Of a stretch of 64,000 nt of DNA, positions 34,620-44,868 are shown piece by piece (within the stretch, counting starts at the first letter, position 1; every line of letters begins with the position of its first letter). Under the pieces are notes generated by a model. That model worked only from the letters and a program-made list of their open reading frames with translations. It was not told the origin of the DNA and did not search any database. The DNA comes from Halobiforma lacisalsi AJ5 (GTDB lineage: Archaea > Halobacteriota > Halobacteria > Halobacteriales > Natrialbaceae): the NCBI RefSeq assembly GCF_000226975.2, contig NZ_CP019285.1, positions 3,348,001-3,412,000 of the forward strand, read 5' to 3'. The translations under genes and the position numbers were made by a program.

Positions 34620-35465
34620 GTGAGCATCGACGTAGCCGACGCCGAAAACGAAAGTGAGCCGGAGCCGGAACACGGGGAGTACGAACGCGAGCGGTCCGGC
34701 CGTGGACCGCAACCGGAGTCGGAACCCGAACGCGAGCACGAACACGGACACGGACACGAACACCAACACGCACGCGAACAGGAACGCAGTCCCGACCACA
34801 GCGCCGTCCGATCCCGGGCCGATGGGGGCGTCGTCGCCCAACTCCGACTCGATCACCCCGATCTCTTCCTGCGGCCGACGCTGCGGCGAACGCCGGACGT
34901 CACGGTCGAACCCGAGTACTGGACCGCCGTCGACGGCCGAACGCTCGTGTTCCTGACCGTCCGAGGTACCGCATTTAGCGAGTTCGAGGCCGCCCTCGAG
35001 ACTGATCCGACCGTCGCGGACCCCGTCCTGCTCGACCGACACAGCGAGGGATGCGTCTATCGCGTTGCGGTCGCCGAGGGCACGGTCACGTTCGTCGACC
35101 GGGCTGCCGAAGTGGGGGCACACCTCCTCGAACTCTCGAGTTGCCGCGACGGGGACGGCTGGTGTGGGCAGTTCCGGTTCCCGAGCCGGGACGACCTCGT
35201 CGCGTTCAACGCCGACTGTGACGAGCGGGGCGTCTCCGTGACGGTCGACTATTTGCGGGTCTCGGACGACGGCGACGACGGCGTCGTCGCGCTGACCGAG
35301 AAACAGCAGGACCTGCTCCTGACCGCCTACGAGGAGGGGTACTTCGACGTGCCGCGGGGGATCTCCCAGGACGAGCTTGCCGACCGGATCGGTGTCTCGA
35401 AGTCGGCAGTCTCACAGCGGCTCCGGCGGGCGATCGGCCAGCTCTGTGGCGCGACGCTGTCCTGA
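34620..35465 (+). CDS. HTH-10 family transcription regulator with His/Glu-rich N-terminus
   Basis: The 281-aa protein starts at GTG 34620 (MSIDVADAENE); another GTG at 34599 would add seven residues. Residues about 10-65 are low complexity, Glu/Pro then alternating Glu/His/Gly (EHEHGHGHEHQH), coded by GAACAC/GGACAC hexamers. The middle is a Bat-like sensor segment (LRLDHPDLFLRPTLRRTPDV onward) and residues about 228-280 are the HTH-10 domain, with LTEKQQDLLLTAYEEGYFDVPRG and RIGVSKSAVSQRLRRA. It probably regulates transcription; the His-rich arm could bind metal but may be only a repeat by-product. Confidence 0.85.
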   Translation: MSIDVADAENESEPEPEHGEYERERSGRGPQPESEPEREHEHGHGHEHQHAREQERSPDHSAVRSRADGGVVAQLRLDHPDLFLRPTLRRTPDVTVEPEYWTAVDGRTLVFLTVRGTAFSEFEAALETDPTVADPVLLDRHSEGCVYRVAVAEGTVTFVDRAAEVGAHLLELSSCRDGDGWCGQFRFPSRDDLVAFNADCDERGVSVTVDYLRVSDDGDDGVVALTEKQQDLLLTAYEEGYFDVPRGISQDELADRIGVSKSAVSQRLRRAIGQLCGATLS

Positions 35466-35622
35466 TTTCTCGCGGTAGAGGGCGGCCCCAGTGCTGTCGC
35501 TGGTTCGTTCGGTGCACACGAAGAGAAAACATGATCGCCGTGAAGCTCAGTCCTCGAGTTTCGAGCGTCGAGCCCGAAATTCGAACTCGAACTCGAGAGC
35601 TGACCGAGGGGACGCCGGCCGG

Positions 35623-35808
35623 TCAGTCGTCGCTGTCGTCGTCTTTCATCGCCCCGAGCTGCGAGACGAGTTCGTCGGTCGAGGCGTCGGATTCGAAGGA
35701 CATCTCGCCGTCGTGGTCGTTCTCGTGGACGTTGACAGCTTCGATGTCCTCGTCGTCGTCGGCCGTCTGCTGCTGTTGTTCGGATTCGTCGTAGCTACCA
35801 AAACCCAT
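35623..35808 (-). CDS. Small acidic haloarchaeal protein (DUF5786-like)
   Basis: The 61-aa protein begins MGFGSYDESEQQQQ and is otherwise Asp/Glu/Ser-rich, with a short possible helix near its end (STDELVSQLGAM). The start motif is one I associate with DUF5786, small acidic proteins found across haloarchaea with unknown role. It lies between the HTH-10 gene (convergent) and the antiporter gene (same strand, upstream). No structural domain can be claimed. Confidence 0.72.
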   Translation of the reverse strand: MGFGSYDESEQQQQTADDDEDIEAVNVHENDHDGEMSFESDASTDELVSQLGAMKDDDSDD

Positions 35809-35970
35809 ACCCGTACAACGGCAAGGTCGTTCAAAGGTGTGGCGGTTCGCGACCTCTCCGCGACGCCGTCCCACTGTAATCGAGCCAACGGGAACCCCCG
35901 CCGTCGAACTGCACTCGAGAACCTCGTCCCCGTCGGAACCCGACCGCACGGGCCGATCCCTCAATCACGG

Positions 35971-38046
35971 TCACTTGAACCGGAGGTACTGACGATCGTA
36001 CTCCGGCTCGCCCTGTCGCGGGTGGATCACGATGAACGACTCGGGCGGAAGATCGGCCAGCCGCGCCGGCAGATCCTCGAGTTCCGAGTGCCAGCCGACG
36101 TCGCCCCGACGGGGCGAAATCGCGACGATGAGGTCCTCTTCGCCGCTCTCGCGCTCGAGGGTCGGCAGGAGCCCGTTCCAGGCTTCGATCGACTCGAACT
36201 CGGCGCTGGCCTCCTCCTCGACGAAGGCGAACAGCTGTTCGAACTGGTGGTCCGACCCCTCGACGACGAGGACGGTCAGTTCGGCCCCCAGGGAGGCGGC
36301 GATCCGCTTGACCAGGTGGACCGCCTCGTAGAACCCCTCGTGGTGGTCCGCGCCGATGGGAACGACGACGAAGATACGCCGGGTCGTATTGATCGGGTGG
36401 CCGAGCCGTGAGACCAGCACCGGGAGCGAACTCCGCTCGAGCACCTGGTCGATGATGCCGCCGAAGATCCGGTGCCGAAGGCTCTCGCGAGCGTCCCAGC
36501 CCATGATGATCTGGTTGGCCCGGACCTCGACGCCCCCTTCGACGATCCCGGAAGCGACGTTGTGATCGATCCGGATCTCGGTCTCGATCGGTACCTCGGC
36601 CGCGCTCGCCATCGCCGCCAACTCCTCGAGGTCCTCGTCCGTCTCGGCGATCCGCTGCTCGGGGTCGCCCTCGTCCGGCTGGACGACCGTCAGCAGGTGG
36701 ACCGGCTCCGAACCCCGCTCGCCCTTGATGAGGAAGGCGAGTTCGAGGAGCCGCTGCTGGAGCTCCGCGTTGTGCGACAGTGGCAACAGGATGTTGGGAT
36801 CGGTCGCGCTGCGGGCGTCGTCGCCGGGGTCGCGCTCGAGGGCGAGCCGGTTCGCCGCCCGTTCGGTGACCCACGGACTCAGGAGCGCGGTAACGAGCAA
36901 CATCAGGACGACGGCGTTGAGCACCTCGAGGCCGAACAGGTCGGCCTCGAACCCGACGAGCGTGATCGCCAGTGCCGCGGCGGCCTGGCCGGTCGAGAGC
37001 CCGAAGATGACGTCGCGCTCGTGACGGCTGTACCCCTGTACCCGGGCGACGAGCCAGGCCGCGCCGCCTTTCGTGACGATCATGACGGCGACGATGAAGC
37101 CGGCGATCTGGAGGGTCCGGGGCCCGTCGAAGATGACCCCGGGATCGACGAGCATTCCGACGTGTAGCAGGAAGAAGGGGATGAAGAAGGCGTTGCCGAC
37201 GAACTCGATACGGTTCATCAGGGTCCCTCCTTCCGTGACCAGCCGGTTCAGGGCGATGCCGGCGACGAACGCCCCCAGGATCGGCGAGAGATCGAGCAGT
37301 TCGGCGAGCGCGGCCGTGGCGAAGATCGCGACCATCACGAACAGGAACTCGAAGTAGCTCTCCTCGCTGAAGTTGCGGAAGAACCGCCGCGAGACCGGCG
37401 GGACGACGTACCACGCGGCGGCGAACAGGACGAGCAGCGAGATCGCGACGGAGACGAACAGCCAGCCGGTCAGTTCGCCGCCGGTGGCCCCGACGACGAT
37501 CGCGAGCACGACCAGCGCGAGCGTATCAGTAAAGAGGATGCCGCCGAAGACGGCCGTCACGGCGCGGTTCTTCGTGACGCCGTACCGATTGACGACCGGG
37601 TAGGCCAGCAGCGTGTGCGAGGCGAAGACCGAGGAGAGCAACAGCGCGGCCCAGAGGTCGAGGCCGAGGACCGCGTGGGCCCCGACCGTTCCGACGATAA
37701 AGGGCAGGAAGAAACTCGTCAGGCCGAACAGTGCCGCGTTCTCCGGGGCCTCGGCGAACCCCCGCAAGTCGAGTTCGAGCCCGACGGTAAACAGCAGGTA
37801 GATCAGCCCCACCTCCCCGAGCAACACGATCGCGTCCCCGTGCTCGACGACCTCGAGGGCGCCGGGCCCGACCAACGCGCCGAAGACGACGACGCCGACG
37901 ATGCCCGGCTGTCCGAGCCGCTTGACGAACAGCGGCCCGGCGAGGAAGATCGCCATCGCTACCGCGAAGACGAGGACCGGTTCTTCGAGCGGGAACCTGG
38001 GCAGGTCGACGAGTTGTGGCGTGGGGGTCGGGGTCAGGGTCGACAT
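35971..38046 (-). CDS. CPA2-type cation/proton antiporter with C-terminal UspA-like domains
   Basis: The 691-aa protein has about twelve membrane helices in residues 15-410: GALVGPGALEVVEHGDAI, LLFTVGLELDLRGF, ILGAFVAGIALNR and GKLSTGQAAAALA-like segments (here FGLSTGQAAAALAITL) are typical of Kef/NapA antiporters. The cytoplasmic part has two UspA-like units (NILLPLSHNAELQQRLLELA and RRIFVVVPIGADHHEGFYEAV), which probably bind nucleotide and gate transport. The expected role is Na+ or K+/H+ exchange in pH and salt balance. ATG 38046 begins the acidic-hydrophobic N-terminus; upstream sequence is basic. Confidence 0.9.
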   Translation of the reverse strand: MSTLTPTPTPQLVDLPRFPLEEPVLVFAVAMAIFLAGPLFVKRLGQPGIVGVVVFGALVGPGALEVVEHGDAIVLLGEVGLIYLLFTVGLELDLRGFAEAPENAALFGLTSFFLPFIVGTVGAHAVLGLDLWAALLLSSVFASHTLLAYPVVNRYGVTKNRAVTAVFGGILFTDTLALVVLAIVVGATGGELTGWLFVSVAISLLVLFAAAWYVVPPVSRRFFRNFSEESYFEFLFVMVAIFATAALAELLDLSPILGAFVAGIALNRLVTEGGTLMNRIEFVGNAFFIPFFLLHVGMLVDPGVIFDGPRTLQIAGFIVAVMIVTKGGAAWLVARVQGYSRHERDVIFGLSTGQAAAALAITLVGFEADLFGLEVLNAVVLMLLVTALLSPWVTERAANRLALERDPGDDARSATDPNILLPLSHNAELQQRLLELAFLIKGERGSEPVHLLTVVQPDEGDPEQRIAETDEDLEELAAMASAAEVPIETEIRIDHNVASGIVEGGVEVRANQIIMGWDARESLRHRIFGGIIDQVLERSSLPVLVSRLGHPINTTRRIFVVVPIGADHHEGFYEAVHLVKRIAASLGAELTVLVVEGSDHQFEQLFAFVEEEASAEFESIEAWNGLLPTLERESGEEDLIVAISPRRGDVGWHSELEDLPARLADLPPESFIVIHPRQGEPEYDRQYLRFK

Positions 38047-38826
38047 GATGGTGGGGCGGCGGCGACGCGGTCGGCAGTTCTCGGTCCAGTGCTGCTCTCG
38101 CGATCGTCGGCGACAGTGTGGCGAACGGGCGGCGTAGAGCGCCGTTTCCGACGCCCTAGTCGTTGCGAAACGTGACGGCTGGGGACAATAAACCGTTGCT
38201 TTTCCATGGTCGGGTCGGCACGGCGAACGACGACCCGGCGGTCGCCGCGAGCGGCGACGTCGGTCGGAAGCGGTAGACTCGAGAGCGCACCGGATTCGGG
38301 GGTGTACGCCGCTGTTATCGGACTGATGGGACCGTCGACTCCAGGACGGAGCGCCGAAACCCGGGAACGGACGACGCATCGAGCGAGGGTCGCCGATCGG
38401 CGTTCCTGCCTCCGTTTATCGCCTGTACCCTCCGACTTCGGGGGTGTTCGGTTGACATACTCCGCCACCTGTGCCACAGAATGACAAAAAGATACCCATG
38501 TTTCGGAAAACAGTGGACGAACGTCCCGTTTACGAGCGCGATCGGTCCGGTCTCCCCCATCTCGAGTCGGATTAGCCGCAAACTATCTCGAACGAATTAC
38601 CCCGACGCTACCGGCCGCGGTAGCCTATCTATAGTAATGGGCCAGGATTGCTTCCGTATCTATCATGTCCACGTACCGCTTCGTCGCTCGAAGAACGCTC
38701 TCGGGCGGACGCTCGGCGGGGGATCGTTCGCCCCCCGGCGCACGTCCGACGCGGACGAACGGCCGCGCATCCGACGGTCGCTCCGACTCCCGCACCGCCC
38801 CGGAAACGGGTACCAGGTGATCGCAC
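38047..38826. other. Long divergent intergenic region between antiporter and glmS
   Basis: Over 780 nt no convincing gene is visible. Possible promoters are AATAAA (near 38190, leftward) for the antiporter and CTATCTATAGTAAT (38625-38638, rightward) for glmS. The latter would give glmS a leader of about 165 nt. A 25-codon frame at 38498-38575 reads like halophilic protein but lacks a promoter at leaderless distance. Confidence 0.5.
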
Positions 38827-40641
<1,815 letters not shown>

Positions 40642-40792
40642 TGTCCGCGCGACGGTCCCGATCCCCCTTTTCTTCGAGACGAACGAACAGGGACGCCGGT
40701 CGCCGAGTGCGGCCCCGAGGCCGCGGGACGCGAAGCCACCCCCGTAGCCCCCGTCCGGACGGCGTCGGTCGGAAACGACTCGCGCTCGGCGA

Positions 40793-40814
40793 GGTTGCGT
40801 TCTCGGGCGCAACC
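40793..40814. repeat. Hairpin between convergent glmS and glmU
   Basis: GGTTGCG (40793-40799) pairs with CGCAACC (40808-40814) across an 8-nt loop. It lies in the 279-nt gap between the two convergent stops and may act as terminator. The arm shares GCGCAACCG with the larger hairpin at 42883-42918. Confidence 0.4.
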
Positions 40815-40920
40815 GGAGGGCTTCGGCGGTGGCACAACGCGTGCTACCGATCGTCACCCCCCACGCTGAAAACCGATCCGATTCGCTATAAATACCGCAC
40901 CTGATACGTCCGGATCCGGG

Positions 40921-42108
40921 CTACCGATCCCGGTCGACCGTCTCGCCCGGACGCGTCGTCGCCCCGGCGTCGAGTCGCAGGCCGGGCGTAAGACTGGTGT
41001 TGATCCCCGTCTTGACGCCGTCGCCGGCGACGACGCCGAACTTCCGGCGGCCGGTCGAAACGCGGTCGCCTTTCACGGTGAACTTCACGTCCGCGTCGTC
41101 GTGGCGGAGGTTCGCGACGGTCGTCCCCGCGCCGAAGTTGACGTCGCGACCGAGGACGCTATCCCCGACGTACGAGAGGTGGCTGACCGACGTCCCCGCC
41201 GAGAGGACGCTGTTTTTGATCTCGACGGCGTTGCCGACCGACGCGTTCTCGCCGATCAGCGTCGCACCCCTGACGTAGGCGTTGGGCCCGACCGTCGCGC
41301 CCGACCGGATCAGCGCCGGCCCCTCGATCACGACGCCCGGTTTCACCGTCGCGCCCGCCTCGACGACCACGTCGCCCTCGAGGTGGGCCGAGTCGCTCAC
41401 CTCGCCGTCGATCCGCCGGTCGAGTTCGCGGATCTTCCACTCGTTGGCCTCGAGCAGTTCCCAGGGGCGGCCGACGTCCATCCAGCGATCGACGGTGACA
41501 GGCGTGACGGCGAACTCCTCGATGACCCGCGCGAGTACGTCCGTGATCTCGCGTTCGCCGCGTTCGCTTGCCGGCACCTCGAGCCACTCGCGGGCCTTCG
41601 CGGGGAAGGCGTACGCGCCCGCGTTCGCGAGGTTCGTCGGCGGATCGTCGGGTTTCTCGACGATACCCGATATCGTCCCGTCGTCGGTGCTGAGCACGCC
41701 GTAGTTGCGGGGATTCTCGACTTCGACGGCACCGACCGCCGGCGCCCGCTCGAAGAGCCGTTCGATCGCCGCGGGGTCGTAGAGGTTGTCGCCGTTGAGG
41801 ACGGCGAACGGTCCCTCGAGCAGCCCTGCTCTGCGGACCGCGTCGACGGCGTCCGCCGTCCCGTTCTGTTCGGTCTGGACGGCGTAGGACACGGGGACGT
41901 CGCGGTACGAGTCGCCGAAGTAGTTCCGGACGACGTCGGCCTCGTACCCGACGACGAGGACGACCTCGTCGGCCCCGGCACCGATCGCCGCGTCGACGGC
42001 GTGGGCGGCCAGCGGCCGGTCGGCGACCGGCAGCATCGGTTTCGGCACGGTTTCCGAGAGCGGTCGAATCCGCGTTCCCTTACCCGCCGCGAGAACGACA
42101 GCTTTCAT
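40921..42108 (-). CDS. glmU: Bifunctional sugar-1-phosphate nucleotidylyltransferase/acetyltransferase
   Basis: The 395-aa protein has an N-terminal nucleotidyltransferase (MKAVVLAAGKGTRIRPL, KPMLPVADRP, FAVLNGDNLYD) and, from about residue 235, a left-handed beta-helix with hexapeptide repeats (GDVVVEAGATVKPGVVIEGPALIRSGATVGP). ATTVANLRHDD and KFGVVAGDGVKTGINTSLTPG complete the acetyltransferase active site region. It probably acetylates GlcN-1-P and transfers UTP to give UDP-GlcNAc. A close glucose-1-phosphate thymidylyltransferase role is possible, but the glmS/glmM neighbours favour this call. A minus-strand TATA-like element (ATAAATAT, near 42134) supports the ATG. Confidence 0.9.
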   Translation of the reverse strand: MKAVVLAAGKGTRIRPLSETVPKPMLPVADRPLAAHAVDAAIGAGADEVVLVVGYEADVVRNYFGDSYRDVPVSYAVQTEQNGTADAVDAVRRAGLLEGPFAVLNGDNLYDPAAIERLFERAPAVGAVEVENPRNYGVLSTDDGTISGIVEKPDDPPTNLANAGAYAFPAKAREWLEVPASERGEREITDVLARVIEEFAVTPVTVDRWMDVGRPWELLEANEWKIRELDRRIDGEVSDSAHLEGDVVVEAGATVKPGVVIEGPALIRSGATVGPNAYVRGATLIGENASVGNAVEIKNSVLSAGTSVSHLSYVGDSVLGRDVNFGAGTTVANLRHDDADVKFTVKGDRVSTGRRKFGVVAGDGVKTGINTSLTPGLRLDAGATTRPGETVDRDR

Positions 42109-42514
42109 GACGCCAACGTAGGGCGATTCCGGGGATAAATATGCAGCATCTACCCGTCGTACGCGCCCCGAACGCGGGGCGACGCCATCCCCGTCCCTCG
42201 ATTCGGATGAAGTGGCGTACCGGTCGGAGGCTACCGGAACGGGTCAACCGGAGCCGATCGATCCGCCACGGCTCTCGAGAACCGGACCGGTTCGTCGCTC
42301 GCGGCGGAACCGCACCGATCGCGACCCCATAACCGGCCCATAAACGACCTATTACCGGTAAGAAATACTGAATTTCCGGCGGGGAACCGGGCGAGACGGC
42401 GAGGTAGCGAGGTCGTATGGACGGGCCGATCACCCGGTCTAAATCCGAGACTAACTTCGAGGAACGGAGTTATGCAGTCTATAGTAAATACCCTTCTGTG
42501 GCAACGCGTTGGTG
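42109..42514. other. Divergent intergenic region between glmU and a zinc-ribbon gene
   Basis: This stretch of 406 nt holds the glmU promoter near 42133-42143 on the minus strand and TCTATAGTAAATA (42478-42490) on the plus strand, 25-30 nt before the ATG at 42515. I see no gene between. Confidence 0.5.
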
Positions 42515-42724
42515 ATGTCGACGGAACCATCCGACGCCAAGTGGACGCCGATGACGTCTCGAGAACAGACGAGCGCCCCCCGGTGTGTCAACTGCGGGAA
42601 CCAGGTCACGCGACAGTTCGCCAGGGTCTTCGGGGACAATCGCGACGTCGTTCACGCCTGTCCGGAGTGTGCGACCTACCGCGAGATGAAGACCTCCGAC
42701 TTCATTCCCAAGGAAGCCCGATAA
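42515..42724 (+). CDS. Small zinc-ribbon protein (DUF7563-like)
   Basis: The 69-aa protein has a short polar N-terminus and one zinc ribbon: RCVNCGNQVTRQFARVFGD, then ACPECATYREMK. The two CxxC pairs are about 21 residues apart. ARVF with the following D/N-rich turn recalls the DUF7563 zinc ribbons that are frequent in haloarchaea and on their mobile elements; function unknown. ATG 42515 has a TATA-like box at leaderless distance; a second Met at 42551 would shorten it by 12 residues. Confidence 0.78.
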   Translation: MSTEPSDAKWTPMTSREQTSAPRCVNCGNQVTRQFARVFGDNRDVVHACPECATYREMKTSDFIPKEAR

Positions 42725-42868
42725 GCCACGTTCGGTCGCCGGTCCGGTCGTCCGACTCGGGGAACGGGGGCTCCCCGATCTCGGCTTCGGCCGCGGCCTC
42801 GAACCCGATCGACACCGCGGCGCACCCGTCCCATCGGTCGCCGTCGGTTCGCCGGCCTCGTACGGTTC

Positions 42869-42932
42869 ACTGTAAGTCATTTCCGGCGCAACCGCCGCCC
42901 GGGTCACGGTTGCGCCGGTACATGGTTACAGT
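42869..42932. repeat. Composite hairpin between two convergent genes
   Basis: An outer ACTGTAA (42869-42875)/TTACAGT (42926-42932) stem encloses a perfect 12-bp inner stem, CCGGCGCAACCG (42883-42894)/CGGTTGCGCCGG (42907-42918), with symmetric 7-nt interior strands and a 12-nt loop. Both flanking genes end toward it, so a two-way terminator is the simple reading. Confidence 0.55.
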
Positions 42933-42940
42933 AATCCGTA

Positions 42941-44287
42941 TCACCCGCCCGCTGCGACCCGATCGATCGCTTCCTCGACCGCCTCGCTCGCCTCGTCGAA
43001 CACCCGATCGACGGCCGCCTCCGATCGGGCCTCAGCCGTGATCCGAACGAGGGGTTCGGTCCCGCTGGCGCGAACCAGGAACCAGCCGTCCTCCGTTTCG
43101 ACACGAACGCCGTCCAGCGTGTCGACCTCGTCGTATCGGTCGGTCAGGCGGGAGCGAACCGCCGTCACGACCGCCGCCTTGTCGTCGACCTCGAGCGACG
43201 TCCGCCGGATCGGGTACTGCTCGATCTCGCCGACCAGCTCCGACAGCGAACCCCGGTTCGCGACCAGTTCGACCAGTTTCGCCGCCGCGAGCGGGCCGTC
43301 GGGACAGCGACTCTCCTCGGGCCAGATCCAGGCCCCGCTCGGCTCGCCGCCGAAGACGACTCCCTCGTCGGTCGTCCGCTCCGCGACGTAAACGTCCCCG
43401 ACCCTGGTCCGGATCACGGACGCGCCGACGTCCGCCACCGCGTCGTCGACCGCCAGGCTCGTGTCGACGGGCGCGGCGACGTCGACCCCTCGCTCGCCGT
43501 GCTCGCGGACCGCCGCTCGAGCGAACAGGGCAAGCAACGCGTCCTTGGGGACGAACGTCCCCGTCTCGTCGACCGCGAGGGTTCGATCGGCGTCGCCGTC
43601 GTGGGCGATCCCCAACTCAGCGTCGGTGTTGGCGACGACCGTCGACAGCGTCTCGAGCGTTTCGGCGGTCGGTTCGCTGGGCCGCCCCGGGAAGGAGCCG
43701 TCGGGCTGTCCGTTCAGCGTCTGGACGTCACAGCCCAGGTCGTCCAGTACGTCGGGGGTGACCGCACCGGCCCCGTTGCCGAGGTCGACGACGACCGAGG
43801 GCGTCCGCTCGAGCGAGACCGCGTCGGCGATCCGTTCGGCGTGAGCGTTCCGCGCGCGGCCGTGCTCCCGGCGGTCGCCGAGCCCGTCCCACCGTGCGAG
43901 GTCGTAGTCGTCCTCGCGAACGCGGCGTTCGATCGCCTCCCGCTGCTCGGGGCCGAACGCCTTCCCGGACGGCGTCCAGAGTTTGATCCCGTTGTCCGTC
44001 GCCGGGTTGTGCGAGGCCGTGACCACGACCCCAGCGTCGGCCTCGAGCGCCGCGATCGAGCGTGCGATCGTCGGGGTCGACTCGACGCCGACCTCGACGA
44101 CGTCCGCGCCACACTCCCGGAGGCCGGCCGCGACGGCGTCGACGAGGACGGATCCGCTCTCGCGGACGTCCCGCCCGACGACGACGGTGTCGTACCCCTC
44201 GGAGGCGACTGCCCGCCCGACGGACAGTGCGAGGGCTGCCGTCACGTCTTCGCCGACGGTTCCGCGAATCCCGCTGGTTCCGAACAT
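42941..44287 (-). CDS. glmM: Phosphoglucosamine mutase
   Basis: The 448-aa alpha-D-phosphohexomutase has the family start MFGTSGIRGTVG, the phospho-serine loop TASHNPATDNG (Ser92), the metal site HDGDADRTLAVDE, the sugar-binding GGEPSGAWI and the phosphate-binding RASGTEPLVRI. It converts glucosamine-6-P to glucosamine-1-P, between GlmS and GlmU. Phosphomannomutase activity is also common in archaeal members. A minus-strand TATA-like CCTTACTATG (near 44309-44318) sits at leaderless distance. Confidence 0.93.
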   Translation of the reverse strand: MFGTSGIRGTVGEDVTAALALSVGRAVASEGYDTVVVGRDVRESGSVLVDAVAAGLRECGADVVEVGVESTPTIARSIAALEADAGVVVTASHNPATDNGIKLWTPSGKAFGPEQREAIERRVREDDYDLARWDGLGDRREHGRARNAHAERIADAVSLERTPSVVVDLGNGAGAVTPDVLDDLGCDVQTLNGQPDGSFPGRPSEPTAETLETLSTVVANTDAELGIAHDGDADRTLAVDETGTFVPKDALLALFARAAVREHGERGVDVAAPVDTSLAVDDAVADVGASVIRTRVGDVYVAERTTDEGVVFGGEPSGAWIWPEESRCPDGPLAAAKLVELVANRGSLSELVGEIEQYPIRRTSLEVDDKAAVVTAVRSRLTDRYDEVDTLDGVRVETEDGWFLVRASGTEPLVRITAEARSEAAVDRVFDEASEAVEEAIDRVAAGG

Positions 44288-44488
44288 ACCCGTCGGTGAC
44301 GGGGGCCACGCCCTTACTATGCGGGGACTACCGTTCGGGCGCGCTCGAGCACCCGACGGCGTCGGTCGATCGCCGCCGAACGGTCGGGAGCGAGCGACAC
44401 CGATCCGGCGGCGGTATCGGACCGTTCGAGCGGGAGTAGTACATCCCTAGATTTCTGAACCGTCTGGATCGTATATACCGCTGACCGG

Positions 44489-44504
44489 CGTACGATTCGG
44501 TACG
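44489..44504. promoter_or_regulatory. Inverted repeat before the small HTH gene
   Basis: CGTAC (44489-44493) and GTACG (44500-44504) flank six bases, directly before the ATG at 44510 and after a TATA-like GTATATACC (44471-44479). Autoregulation by the encoded HTH protein is inferred. Confidence 0.3.
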
Positions 44505-44509
44505 ATCGT

Positions 44510-44842
44510 ATGAGCGCTACCGACCGCGATTCCGAGTCCGACGTCGACGAGGCCGAGTCCGGGACCCGAACCGAACCCGACCCGGACCTCGAGCACGAAC
44601 CCGATCTCGATCCGAACCCGAACGCCGAAGCCGCCGTCACCGACCTCCCGCCCAGCGCCAAACTCGTCTACAAGGTTCTCGAGTACGAGGGATCGCTGAC
44701 CCAGGAGGAAATCGCCGGCGAGTCACGGCTCTGTTCCCGGACCGTCCGGTACGCGCTCGACAAACTCGAGGGCCAGGAACTGGTCGCCAGCCGTGTCTGT
44801 CTCGAGGATGCACGCCAGTCGAAGTACTGGATTCCCGAGTGA
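44510..44842 (+). CDS. Winged-helix regulator with acidic N-terminal arm
   Basis: In the 110-aa protein the first 45 residues are Asp/Glu/Pro-rich with a loosely repeated DPDLEHEPDLDPNPN pattern. The rest is a winged helix: LPPSAKLVYKVLEYEGSLTQEEIAGESRLCSRTVRYALDKLEGQELV with the recognition helix at SRTVRYALDKL, like MarR/TrmB-type haloarchaeal regulators. It sits between glmM (divergent) and the acyltransferase gene (convergent), so regulation of the amino-sugar block is plausible, not shown. Confidence 0.78.
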   Translation: MSATDRDSESDVDEAESGTRTEPDPDLEHEPDLDPNPNAEAAVTDLPPSAKLVYKVLEYEGSLTQEEIAGESRLCSRTVRYALDKLEGQELVASRVCLEDARQSKYWIPE

Positions 44843-44868
44843 ACGAGTGGTCGAAGTGAAACCGGCCG

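Noticed and set aside
38498-38575. 25-codon ORF in the glmS upstream region
   Set aside because: Composition is plausible, but there is no promoter at leaderless distance and no ribosome site, so it is below my threshold for a gene.
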